Positions 25,373 to 35,346 of a stretch of DNA of 64,000 nucleotides are shown here, piece by piece. The stretch's first letter is position 1. Every line of letters starts with the position of its first letter. Source of the stretch: Apiospora phragmitis (Eukaryota; Ascomycota; Sordariomycetes; Amphisphaeriales; Apiosporaceae); contig JAQQWL010000001.1 in NCBI GenBank assembly GCA_038363925.1, positions 1,240,001-1,304,000 on the forward strand, written 5' to 3'. Both the position numbers and the translations under genes were made by a program. A model generated the notes under the pieces. The model ran no database searches. It saw only the letters and a list, made by a program, of their open reading frames with translations, and was not told the origin of the DNA.

Positions 25373-27420
25373 ATGGCAGCCGCCGAGACGCCGGCACCGC
25401 CCGTTATGGCTTTGCGAGAGGCCTTCGGGGATAAACCACCAGATATCAGCCGCAAAATCACAGGTACATATAAGAACTGATGGGATTTTCAGCATGTCGT
25501 AAAGCTGACTGGTTACGGTAGCCTGCGTACTTTGTAGGAAACAGAAGGCGAGACTTGCTCCCTTCTTCTATTTCACCCTGGCGCTCCCGGCTAACCCGAT
25601 CGTTCAGATCAAATGTCAGATGCGTGATGCTCAGCCACCGTGCACTCGGTGCAAGAAAAGGGGCCTCTCATGCAGCTTGAATCGAAGTCTACAGATGGTC
25701 CTCGAGAGCGATCTGATGTAAGTGGCTTGGGGAATTGTGCAACGGTCGTAAGCTGAGAGGAACTGCCTGACCCGGCTTACAGGTGGAAACAGTCCATGGA
25801 ATCGAAGATGCAGAAGCTGCAGCTCATGATCGGACGGCTAGCTAGGAACAACCTAAGCCCCGAAGACGCTGAACAGATGTTGGCCGGCGATACCCATGGC
25901 AAACCGGTGGACAAAGACTCTGGTGCAACCCTGCCGGCTAAGTCTACACACCTGGAATCCAGTGGTCACTGGGGCGTCGTCATGGATCTTGATTCAGGAC
26001 CTGGCGCCATTCCTGGCTTCTACATAAAAAACAGCCACCCGTACAAGCTGATCTCGGTGAAGATTTTATATCGCGTGGCGTTGTGACCATCGACTCGGCC
26101 AGAAGTTGCTTTGATACTTATAAGGATCGTCTCGATCATTTCCCGTACCGGATTCTTTACGATCAAACCGCAGTAACCTTAGAGTCAGTTCGGAGGGCCT
26201 CGGCACTGCTCACAGCGTCTGTATGTGCTGTCGGTGCTCTCCATTCAGCTTCGGCCGATTTCGAAACATATTACCGCGAATTCGTCCAGTTGAATGCCCA
26301 GCAAATTCATTCTCGACACCACACGATTGATAACGTCCGAGCTCTGTGTATAGCTGCCTTCTGGCTAAGTGATCTGTCGTGGTCACTCGTCGGGGCAGCA
26401 GTTCGCATCGCTACCGAATTGCAACTCCACAAAAGCTTTTCCAAAGCATTGAAAGGTGATCGACAGCACTACCTACGAGCACGGCTCTATTATCTTATAT
26501 ACGCTTGCGACCATCACTTCTCCGTTGCCTACGGAAGGCCCCCTATGACCAGAGAATGCGAGGCTGTGAGAAACGCCCGGGACTTTCTCAAATGCGACTT
26601 TGCTACCGAAGATGATGCCCGGCTGGTCAGTCAAGTTTTGCGTTGGAGCATTTGTTCGAATATTTTCGACACATTCGGTGTTGACGTCGATCGCCCCCTT
26701 TCTGAGTCCGACATACCTCACTTGCGTAGGTTCAGTATCGCCCTTGACAGCATACGGGCCGAGTGGATAGATCGTTTTATCCCCAACGCTCACGTGGTGA
26801 ACTACCCACGAAAAGGGGTTGGCCTCCAGTACAACTTCGCGAAGCTTTACCTATGCTCTCATGCATTCAGGGGAGTCAACACTGGCGAAGTCGCTACCCG
26901 CCCGCCCGAAGTCGTCATGGAACTAGAGGAGGTTGCCAATCATGCCGTCCTTGCAGCTTCAGCGATACTCCGGGCTGTCGTCGCGGACCTAGAGATCCAG
27001 GGTTTTCTTGATGGGCTTCCCACCTACTTCGATACGATGATCGCTTTTGCAGCCGTCTTCCTACTCAAAGTATCGACTAAGTACATCTCGATGGTGCAGG
27101 TCGACTTGCAGGAAATCAGGCGTCTCCTACGCACATTGCTTGCTACCCTCAAGAAAGTTACCTTGAGCATGCACCAGCGCCATCTTCTGGTTAGTATCAC
27201 TGCTGGTATTGAAAGCCTCCTTTGCCGGTGCGGAGTTGTCAGTAGCACATGTGCAGCTGAGGAACAAGAAGTTGTAGCTATCACTGCTAGAGATGATGTT
27301 GGAGCAAAAGAAGTGGAACAGGATCCTACGACTTCGTTCTCCATGGAAGAATACGACTTCCTTTTCAACCCGGATACGGACTTCAGTCTAGAATTCCTAG
27401 ACCAGGAAAGGCTAGCCTAA
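25373..27420 (+). CDS. Zn2Cys6 transcription factor, frameshifted as given
   Basis: Exons 25373-25463, 25522-25547, 25608-25717 and 25783-27420. The spliced zinc cluster is complete: Cys 32, 35, 42, 51, 54 and 61 (CVLC, KIKC, PPC, TRC, LSC), preceded by RKIT and followed by a short coiled linker. The second intron begins with GC instead of GT. Downstream is the fungal-specific regulatory domain (HFPYRIL, SVAYGRPPMTRECEA, RWSICSNIFDTFG). One base is missing: the frame before the A6 run at 26026-26031 must shift to reach the frame that continues to 27420; a seventh A restores 621 codons and a family-like joint. Zinc-cluster and core resemble the group often labelled War1-like, which I cannot confirm. 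It converges on the phosphonoacetate hydrolase, 108 bp apart, and may regulate it (inference). Confidence 0.85.
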
Positions 27421-27528
27421 TATACTCTATAACATCCAGCCCCTGTTTTGTATCCAACTTTCGCTGTGCGAAGGTACTGGAGGTTGAAAGATAGTAAAAG
27501 TCGGAACGTCTTATCCTTGAACTTGTCC

Positions 27529-28873
27529 TCACTGACCATGGTTGAGGATCAGATCGAAAATGTCGAAGTTCCGCCACCGTTTGGTAAGGAGAGCTTCCGA
27601 GAACTGTATAGGCTGGGACATCATAAGAGGGACTTTCTGCTCTGAAAGTCCGCCGTGGGAGTGGAGTCTATGGCCTTGTAGCGAAGAAAGGTCATGCTCT
27701 ACAGCCTTGGAACCCACAACGGCGTTCTTCTTTGACACGATGACGAAATCACCCTCGCGATCCTCGGGCATCTCAAACACTCTGGCAGCCTCCTCTTTGG
27801 CTAAGACCATGTCGACCTGGCCGAAGTCCCTACAGAATCTGATCATGTTCTCAACATCGGCCGTGTGCTCTTTGGCCACGTGGACTCGGACGAACGACCC
27901 CAATGCCCGTGGTACTTGACGAAAGGGTCCGTGATGGGGCAGATGGCGCGGGGGCAGCCCTGGCCGAACTTCTCCTCGAGCTCGTCCTGCGCGAAGAGGA
28001 TGTTCGGGCTACCGCCGCTATCGCACTTGTCGTTCATTCCATGATCTCCCGTGACGGCTACGACGGCCCCGAGATCGACCAGTCTCTTGAGCCGCGCGTC
28101 GATGGCCGACATGAACTCGTTGGCCGCGGGCGATCCGGGGGCGTGTTTATGCTGGACCCAGTCGGACAGGGTCAAGTAGAGCAGATCGGCGCGCCGCTCC
28201 TCGAGAATCTTGACCCCGGCATCCAGGACTAGAAGGGACAGCTCCGCGGAGTACTGGCTGGGGGGCTTAGGTGCGGCAGTATCTTCCCTTTCCCCTTTTC
28301 CGAGCCACGCCAAGACGTCCTCGCTCGCGCACTGAGACGACCAGCAGATGCTGCTCTCGGCCAACCTGTGCTCCAAGATGCGCCGCAGCTTGTCTTTGGC
28401 GGTGATGGCCGCCACGCGCACGCCCCGGCCGGCCATCTCGGCCAGGATCGTGGAGCCGCGGAGCAGGGAGTCGTCGACGACCATGACCTCCTCGCCCGTG
28501 GCGCGGTCGAGGAAGTAGTTGCCGGCGATGCCGTGGACGGCGGTCGGCGCCCCCGTGATGATGCTGACGTTGTTGGGGTTGGTGAAGGTGGGCATGGCCG
28601 CGTCGGCCGTGGCGTGGAAGCCATGCTCCGCGAAGCGCTGCATGGTGGGCACGACGCCGTCGGCGATTCCTTGGTCGAGGTAGGTCGGGTCGAAGCCGTC
28701 GACGCAGACTACGACGGTGGGCTGGCGGGGCAGCTTGTAGGTCTTGCCGTGGAGGGTGATGTGCCCCTCGGTATCTGTCGTTTCGTGTCAGTGAGGATTT
28801 GGCTATACGTAGGGGCTTGTAGCATATTACTGTTGTCCGCGGCGGATTGCGTCACATAATTTTCACTCGACAT
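27529..28873 (-). CDS. phnA: Phosphonoacetate hydrolase (PhnA-like), frameshifted as given
   Basis: Metal-dependent C-P bond hydrolase of the alkaline phosphatase superfamily; splits phosphonoacetate to acetate and phosphate. Exons 28873-28831 and 28774-27529 (56-bp intron). All family metal ligands can be seen: Asp in CVDGFDP, the nucleophilic Thr in MPTFTNPNN, Asp and His in SDWVQHKH, Asp-His in TGDHGMN and the last His in SHGGLSEQ. The last lies beyond a frame break: the frame through ITDPFVKYHG must gain one base at the CCC run 27906-27908 (GGG on the coding strand) to enter the frame that ends at 27529. With that base the product is 429 residues, normal length. Without it the protein loses the final His and would be inactive. 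Such enzymes are usually bacterial or scattered in fungi, so transfer is possible. Confidence 0.88.
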
Positions 28874-29841
28874 GGTTGTTGTTTTCGCATAACGGAGGGG
28901 CAGATGTAATGGTGTTGTCACGAGCTACTAGGTGTGGTGCGCGAGGTAAGTAAAAAGGATGTTTTGTAAGTGAAGACAACGAAAAAGGATGTATACCAGC
29001 TTTCATCTGAGATGAAATGGGCGATTTATATATCTATATAATGGCATGGACTGGAGGGGCCTAATGTGGTTGGTCTAAAGGCACCTTCTCGGGTGAGCCT
29101 TCTTCTCGGTGCGAAGTGCGCTCACAGTCTATATAGTCGGTACGAAGTCCGCACTCTGGAAGTTCGACCAATAGGGTTTTTTGGTCTGGAGAATCAAACA
29201 ATAGTTATCAGTAGAATCAGCACGTAAGTCTTGGTAGCGTATCAAGCGGTTCAGTCTCTTGGTTCTCGAGACACCTGCTGTTCAGCGATGGCGGTTCTTT
29301 CGCCCACCGCCCGCGCATGCCCATAACCGTAAGCCAGCACTGGAAGTGGATGAAGTACCTGGTCACCAGTAACTCATTTTGTTAGTCTTTGCTATTAGCA
29401 TATGAATGAAAGACCTCATCCACGCGTTTTCATTTCGTCAGGTACCCCTTATTAGATCAATTCGTTGTTCAACTGCCAAGCCACCATGTTGAATGTACGG
29501 CCACCGCACCTCCCTTTTCCCACCATTTCCTCGACACCATATTTAGCCGCGCACAGATACAGCTGTATACCACCTAAGCAGAAATGTTCGTAGACATGTT
29601 CTTGGCAAGCAGAACACCGACCTTCCTTTCACTGTCCAGTACCGGGGCCACGTCCTACCCAAGTAATGGCGCCTCAGGCGTCAAAAGGCTGGACGCGGCC
29701 CTTACCTGCAGTTCCATGCGAAGCCATAAAGGCAACTCATTGCATCAATATACTGGATATGCGAGGATAGTTATCCACAAACCTTCTTTCCCTTGCATTG
29801 TCATATCAAAGCTCGCTTTTCCCGCCGAATCTCTCTTTCTC
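28874..29841. other. Intergenic region, nothing recognised
   Basis: Nearly 1 kb containing the phosphonoacetate hydrolase promoter (a TATATATCTATATAAT stretch near 29026 could serve as a TATA region) and the 3' end of the GNAT gene. No gene seen. Confidence 0.5.
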
Positions 29842-30609
29842 TCACTCGACGGTATCCGTCCTAGAAGCCTTGATGCCGTAAACCGACAAGTCCGCCTCCA
29901 TACCCGGCAGCGCGAAGACAGCGCTCGGCGCGCCCCCGAAAGCCTCGAGCGGGTAGACGCCGCGGAACTCGAGGCCGAGGCGCTCACACACTTTCCTGGA
30001 ATCGGCGTTGTTGCTGCTCGTGAACCCGAACACGCCCTCGAGACCCAGCCCTTGGCCCTCGCGCGGGACATCGTCGTCATCCTCATCATACTCCGCAGAA
30101 GCCGCCGCCGCTTCGCTGGTAGTGCTGGTGGTTGTGGTGGGCTTTTTGGGATCCGTCGCGTACTGGACGAGGCGCCGCCCCGCCTCGGTCGCGTACCCTT
30201 TGCCGGCGTACGTGGGCAGCAGCGCGAACCCGCAGTCGGGCACGGTGTAATGGGACCCGCGCATCAACGTCAGGATGCCGATGGGCACCTGACCGAGCTT
30301 CAACAAGTTTGCTTTCTCGTAGTCGTCGGCGGCGGTGGTGGTGGTGTTGCTTTCTCCGACGATGTCCTGGGCGAAGCGCAGACTCACAACGTACGGGCCA
30401 TATCCGTTCCGCTCGTGCCAGCCAGGCATCCAGTTCTCAATCTGTGCCTGCGCCTTGGCGGGGGTGTCGATGTTTGTCTTGTTGTGCTTGGTGTATAGCT
30501 CGCTGTTGTAGAGGTCCACGAGGAACTGGTTGTGCTGGGGTGCGTGGAAGTGCGAGATGTAGAGGCGCGGCGTGGTGAGGTGGAAGGTGGAAGAGGGAAC
30601 GAAGGGCAT
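29842..30609 (-). CDS. GNAT acetyltransferase, RimJ/RimL-like
   Basis: Single-exon gene of 255 residues, starting at MPFVPSS (the frame extends three codons upstream but without an ATG). It opens with the LTTPRLYISHF strand typical of RimJ/RimL-type (GNAT_3) acetyltransferases. The acetyl-CoA loop region reads LLPTYAGKGYATEAGRR, matching the Q/RxxGxG/A signature. The helix-strand FTSSNNADSRKVCERLGLEFRG is the usual substrate-side end of the fold. A Thr/Ser/Ala and Asp/Glu-rich insertion of about 35 residues interrupts the fold after the acetyl-CoA loop. Substrate unknown. It lies between phosphonoacetate hydrolase and the SSU1-like gene, all on the same strand. Intact. Confidence 0.9.
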   Translation of the reverse strand: MPFVPSSTFHLTTPRLYISHFHAPQHNQFLVDLYNSELYTKHNKTNIDTPAKAQAQIENWMPGWHERNGYGPYVVSLRFAQDIVGESNTTTTAADDYEKANLLKLGQVPIGILTLMRGSHYTVPDCGFALLPTYAGKGYATEAGRRLVQYATDPKKPTTTTSTTSEAAAASAEYDEDDDDVPREGQGLGLEGVFGFTSSNNADSRKVCERLGLEFRGVYPLEAFGGAPSAVFALPGMEADLSVYGIKASRTDTVE

Positions 30610-31204
30610 GTTGGGCAAAGCGTGGATGTCACAATGGAAATTGTATACGGTTGTTGTTGGTATGCAGTTGTGGTCAAGTCAATTGATGCAAGTATAGTAG
30701 TGTGGAATAGCCAGGGGTGCGGGATGGTGCTTTTATATCCATCCCTCCTTGCCTAGTTTCCAGTAATACAAGCACTATCTTGTGTTACTCTACACCACAC
30801 ACTTCAGTCGGCTAGGAGCTGTGAGATAGCCCGTATCTCTCGCCGGAGTTGGAGAACATCGCCAGTGCTTGCTAGTCAGCTTACAGGCAGGTGTCCACTA
30901 AGGTGAGTCACAGACAACGCCAGCTTCCTCCTCTGGACAAGTATCTTGCTTGAAGTATCGAATAGTATGCGCAGTGAGTCAGACTTGGTATACCTGATCA
31001 AACAGCAGATAGCTCAGTTGAAGTTTACGAGGGTCCCACGCCGTTATGTATACCCGTGGAAGACCTGGAAGGGACTGGGATCGTAAAACGGACCAATCAA
31101 ATCCAGGCGCGATATAAGAGGCTTCGGGTTAGCAGCCACGACCTGTCTAACTTGCCTCGGAATGTGTAAAAGAGATATACCGGGACATTATCGATCGCAT
31201 ATCA
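30610..31204. other. Intergenic region, nothing recognised
   Basis: About 600 bp between two minus-strand genes; presumably the GNAT promoter and the SSU1-like 3' end. Confidence 0.55.
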
Positions 31205-32432
31205 TCAAGATTTCTTGCCCAGTCTCTCGGCGCCCGATAGGTTCTTCAAACAAGGGGCAAAGAACATTTCTCCCGAGATGGCTTGCTTGGTCGTGCAAGC
31301 CGCGACGACGAGCCAAAGCAGAAAGATACAGCCCGAACCGATCTAAGCAGCAGATCAGTTGGGTTAGCTTGTATAACTACTGAAATCAAGGAGAGACACC
31401 AAAAGTACTCACCATGGCCGTTACGTCGAAGAAGGTACTGTGCAGGACGGAGCCCAGCTCGGTGGTGCACGCTACCCAGACGCCGAGGGGGAAAGTGAAC
31501 CCCCACCAACCCATATTGAAGGGGAAGTTTCTCGTCGCGGCGATGCTGATGACGGCGTATGCGAGCCAGATCAGGCCGATCCCCCACATGATCAGGGCGA
31601 TGCAGGCTCCCAGACCTTCGATCAAGAGGCCGAGCGGCTCGGCGTACGTGGTGTCATAGTCCTGTGCCGCTGCTGCCATGACTGCTCCCTTGTCTCCTCC
31701 GTGCGATAACAGTTTGCGCGTCACTTGAAACGATAGGGGCCAATGACGGGTTGGGTGAAAGGAGATGGCTTAGCTCACACCAGAAATGGCAGGGAAACAC
31801 AGCAAAGAAGTGATATAGCGAGATCGAACCACCACAGGCCCCATGCTAGATATGCTGCCCAATTTCCCCAGGCCGGCACACAGACGAACACAATCATGTT
31901 GATGATTGCTTTAGTTTTTATTCAGTCAGTATACAGATATCAGACTGGCCATCACAAACTCCCACCCCCTGGCAGAGAAAGAACTCACTAGCAAGGCCCA
32001 TAGGAAAGGTGCCCAGAAACACGGACTGTGTCGGATGCTGGATCATGACGCACCAGATCTGCGGGTACAAGACATACCTCGCAACGGAAATGGTGGTGAA
32101 GGCGATCATGAGAAGCACGTTGAGGGCGAAAAAGCCGACGGAGATCCATCGGATCCAGGCCGTGTTGTACGGGAGGTTGTGCAAGAAGATAGACACGATA
32201 CCCGTCCCCATGGTCACCGTGAACCAGCTGCAGCCAGAGTCAGCAGCAAGATGGGCCCTCGTGGCTAGAGAAGCAGCAGCACGCTTGCTTACGAAGGAGT
32301 GAAATTCTGGACGATCCTCCTCCAACCGGCGTCGTTCTTGGAAGTGCACGGCGCGGCCCCCTCGGGACACGACGGAGGACTGGATTCCGACTCGTTTCTT
32401 GACCCAAGGCCAGGCTCACTTGTTATGGTCAT
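31205..32432 (-). pseudogene. SSU1: SSU1-type sulfite exporter with internal deletion
   Basis: Voltage-dependent anion channel/TDT family plasma membrane sulfite efflux pump. Exon 1 32432-32293 ends in RRIVQNFTPS; exon 2 32227-31989 reads WFTVTMGTGIVSI to FLGTFPMGLA; exon 3 31908-31781 reads INMIVFVCVPAWG to LCCVSLPFL. The family then continues with about 110 residues (helices after TMTAAWLLP up to the FLPxGPLGQGG motif), all absent: only about 120 bp separate exon 3 from exon 4, which resumes at AEPLGLLIEGLG and runs to 31413. Exon 5 is 31342-31205 (ends MFFAPCLKNL). If the gap is spliced as a 119-bp intron (31780-31662) a continuous 297-residue protein is still possible. A protein lacking several helices is unlikely to transport. 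Divergent from cysteine dioxygenase. Confidence 0.8.
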
Positions 32433-33721
32433 GGTTGTAGCGGCCGACGTCTTTCCCACGGAGACGGAGTTGATAGAAGAAACGGACTATGGCAGATGAA
32501 AGTTTCTTGACCCGGCCGTGAAGGATTCGAGGGGCGGGAAGTGCTCGTTAGCTGACTTGGAGCATTTGCACTCTACATCTTACCAATTCCGTCATTTCCG
32601 GCATGATTAATATGGGCCACGGGATACTGACATACAGAAACGAGCGCAACCAGGACAGACGTACGATGCCGCTCACGAGTACTGTTTGTTACTCAGCTGT
32701 CAGCAGTGCATGTAGCTCAGGCCCGCTATGGTCTTGACTAATAAGGTTTCCGGTGACCGGAGGCGGCCCAAGTGGGTCCCGCAGAACAAACACAATCTGG
32801 CCAACATTTCCAGGGTCAGCTTAGGGGCTTCTCCTTGGGTCACGTGGAAAGGGGTTGCAAAAAGCAGAAGTTGCCAGATTGATGAATAGGGGTATTGGAT
32901 ATGTGCCAGTCCGAAGAATGCCGCAATTTTGAATGTTAAGATCAATAATTTTTCTATACAGAGATGTTCGCAGTCGCCCGTCTCGCTCGTGCCTTGAGCG
33001 TTCTTTCCAAATACGTACGTACCTACCTACTTATCTTGCTCATGGGGACCCCACCCACAAACCAAGCAAGCGTCCGGTGCTAACCGATACGATCGCAATT
33101 GACGCAAAGACCTAACAAGGACCAGCCAAGTAGGTAGGGAGTCCGTACACAAGCCACGCCAGAATCCGACGCGTGAACAATGGCACCTGCCTCAAATTTC
33201 TTCACCTCTCTTTGTCCAGCAGAGCACTTGACCAAGGCTGCTTACTTGTTGGCGCGAGCCTAAAGCTTTTGCTTCGCACAAAGCCAAGGATTCCATCCCA
33301 ATTCCACCGCCACCAAAAAGAGACAAATACACGTAATTTGACTTCGATGACCCGGCAGCACTGGCAAGAGACGGAAGCCGACAGCAACCTACCCCCACAG
33401 GGATCCTCATGCACCTTGCTGCTTTTGTACCCAAGACCTGCAGGCGGTATCATATCGTATGTTAGATAACACACCTCGTCGACCAGCCGAGCTCGGGACA
33501 CACCCTTAGCCACAACAGCCGTAGCTTGCGTGAAAAAGCGGAGTAGTCGGCGCGGCCCACCCTGCCACCTTGGGAATATTGCTTGCTCACCGTCTTCCTC
33601 TCCCTTTCCGCCGACAAAACCAGACAAAGCTGATTGAATACGCTGTTGCGACCAACAAAACAACCTTAAACCAGACCACACAACATCATAGCAACCCCAA
33701 CCCGTACATACCTACACAACC
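32433..33721. promoter_or_regulatory. Divergent intergenic region of the ssu1/cdo1 pair
   Basis: 1.29 kb between the two divergent start codons. It presumably holds both promoters. I see ACGTACGTACCTACCTACTT near 33013 but no confident binding site for a known sulfur regulator, and no gene. Confidence 0.5.
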
Positions 33722-34493
33722 ATGACTTGCACAATCCTTAGCCCCCTCCGACAGCAGGAGACGTCAAGCAAAACCAACATGGATCGTTTTGACACGCTGG
33801 TAGAGTCTCTGAAGGACATCCTGGGCCCTTCTTCGGGCATCACGTCGGATGATGTGGATGTTGGTGACCTTATGCATGCCATGGAGCAGTACACATCCGA
33901 CGACAGAGAATGGAGCCCGTATGCCATGGCCGATCCGAGTCGGGCATACACCCGCAACCTCGTCGACGAGGGAAATGGCAATAGTAATTTGGTAAGGAAC
34001 CGATCCACAAACCATCACTCGATGGCCACCGGGTCGTCAAGCCAATACTGACAAGACCGTAACTATACAGCTCATCCTCGTTTGGACCCCGGGAAAGGGG
34101 TCTCCTATCCACGACCATGGCAATGCGCACTGCGTCATGAAGATCCTGCGCGGCACCCTGACCGAGACGCGGTACGACTTCCCGGACGGCGATAAGAACA
34201 AGCCGATGCAGGTCAAGTCCACCAGCCACCACAAAGAGAATGCGGTAGCGTATATGGCCGACGAGCTTGGAGTACACCGAATCTCCAACGAGGGAGCGAC
34301 TTCGCCGTCTCGTTGCACCGTGAGTGAAGTCCATCGAAAATGGTGTTCCGTGTTGGCCATCTTGACTAATATGGACGCAGTGTACACGCCCCCTAACGTA
34401 GCCAAGTCCGGCTGCAACATCTTTGATCTTCGGTCGGGTAAGAAGAGCCATGTCCCTAAGTGCGGCTACTTCTCCAGTTCGGCCGCCTCTTGA
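33722..34493 (+). CDS. CDO1: Cysteine dioxygenase, frameshifted as given
   Basis: Cupin iron enzyme that oxidises cysteine to cysteine sulfinate in the cytosol. Exons 33722-33991, 34071-34319 and 34381-34493 (introns 79 and 61 bp). Iron ligands are visible as the two His of PIHDHGNAH and the His of GVHRISN; the Cys of AHCVMK and the Tyr of LYTPPNVAK are the pair that form the thioether cofactor. A base is missing in exon 2: after HRISNEG the conserved continuation (DFAVSLH) lies one frame over, and exon 2 is 249 nt where 250 is needed. An extra G in GGG 34292-34294 restores 210 residues, the normal length. An in-frame ATG at 33779 is an alternative start. Sits head to head with the SSU1-like gene. 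Confidence 0.92.
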
Positions 34494-35346
34494 AGGAGCA
34501 GTGATGGGAGTGACGAGAAGAGAGAGATAGAGATAGACCATCATGATGTTTGGGGCCTTTGGCCTAGTGTTTGTTTAGCGGGCATTCCTTTGGAACAGGA
34601 CCATACCTCGATGCCATGACGAGATTGTTTGGATATATTGGGCTTTGGTGTAATGGCGTCCACATACTCCGTAGTATGATTAATGAATAAGATAGAGTAT
34701 CCAGGCTAGTCAATGCGAGAGAGACATTTCCACGCACGCAACGACATGCATTCAACGTGAAAAATAGTCTCAACCACAATCAACAAGACCAGAATAGTCC
34801 AACATCATCATGTATATGTAGAAGTAGAAGGTAGGAAGAGTGGTAGATGTGGTCGTCGGACGCTGAACACAGGCCCAAGTAAAAGAAGCATCCGCTCTGG
34901 CCGCAAGAGGAAAAGCTTCAATCACGCAATCCAAGCGACTCGCCATTGGCTGAAGTAAGATGATTAAAGTGGATCAGCAACTCAGTCTGACACTTGCACA
35001 CAATCGTATTCCACTCTCCCAAAGCCGACGACAACAGTGACAGTCAACGGCAACATGGTATTTATTCATTGGTCTCTACACTGAGGTTGATGACAGGATT
35101 GAAGAAACTGGGTCAATGTCAACCTTGTTTATTTCGATTCCGAGCGGAAGTATTACCCTACGGCAAATTAAACACCAAGTGAAATGTTTTATTGTGTATT
35201 CAAATGGTATCTCTAACCGTTTCCGGCCGCATCTAGCGAAAACGCCGACAACTCCGTACACATAAATAACCCAAATATATAAAAGCAACTGTCCTTTTGA
35301 TCCATCATGAAAGATATCCGTATAACCCCCACCTACTCGTAATTCA
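34494..35346. other. Intergenic region between convergent genes
   Basis: 850 bp with the 3' ends of CDO1 and the C2H2 gene. Nothing else recognised. Confidence 0.55.

Noticed and set aside
25796..26086. Treating the 25.4-kb regulator as two separate genes
   Set aside because: Zinc cluster, linker and regulatory domain are in normal order and the only obstacle is one base at an A6 run; a single broken gene fits better.
29584..30498. 304-codon plus-strand frame opposite the GNAT gene
   Set aside because: It is the antisense shadow of the GNAT acetyltransferase, whose motifs are on the minus strand.
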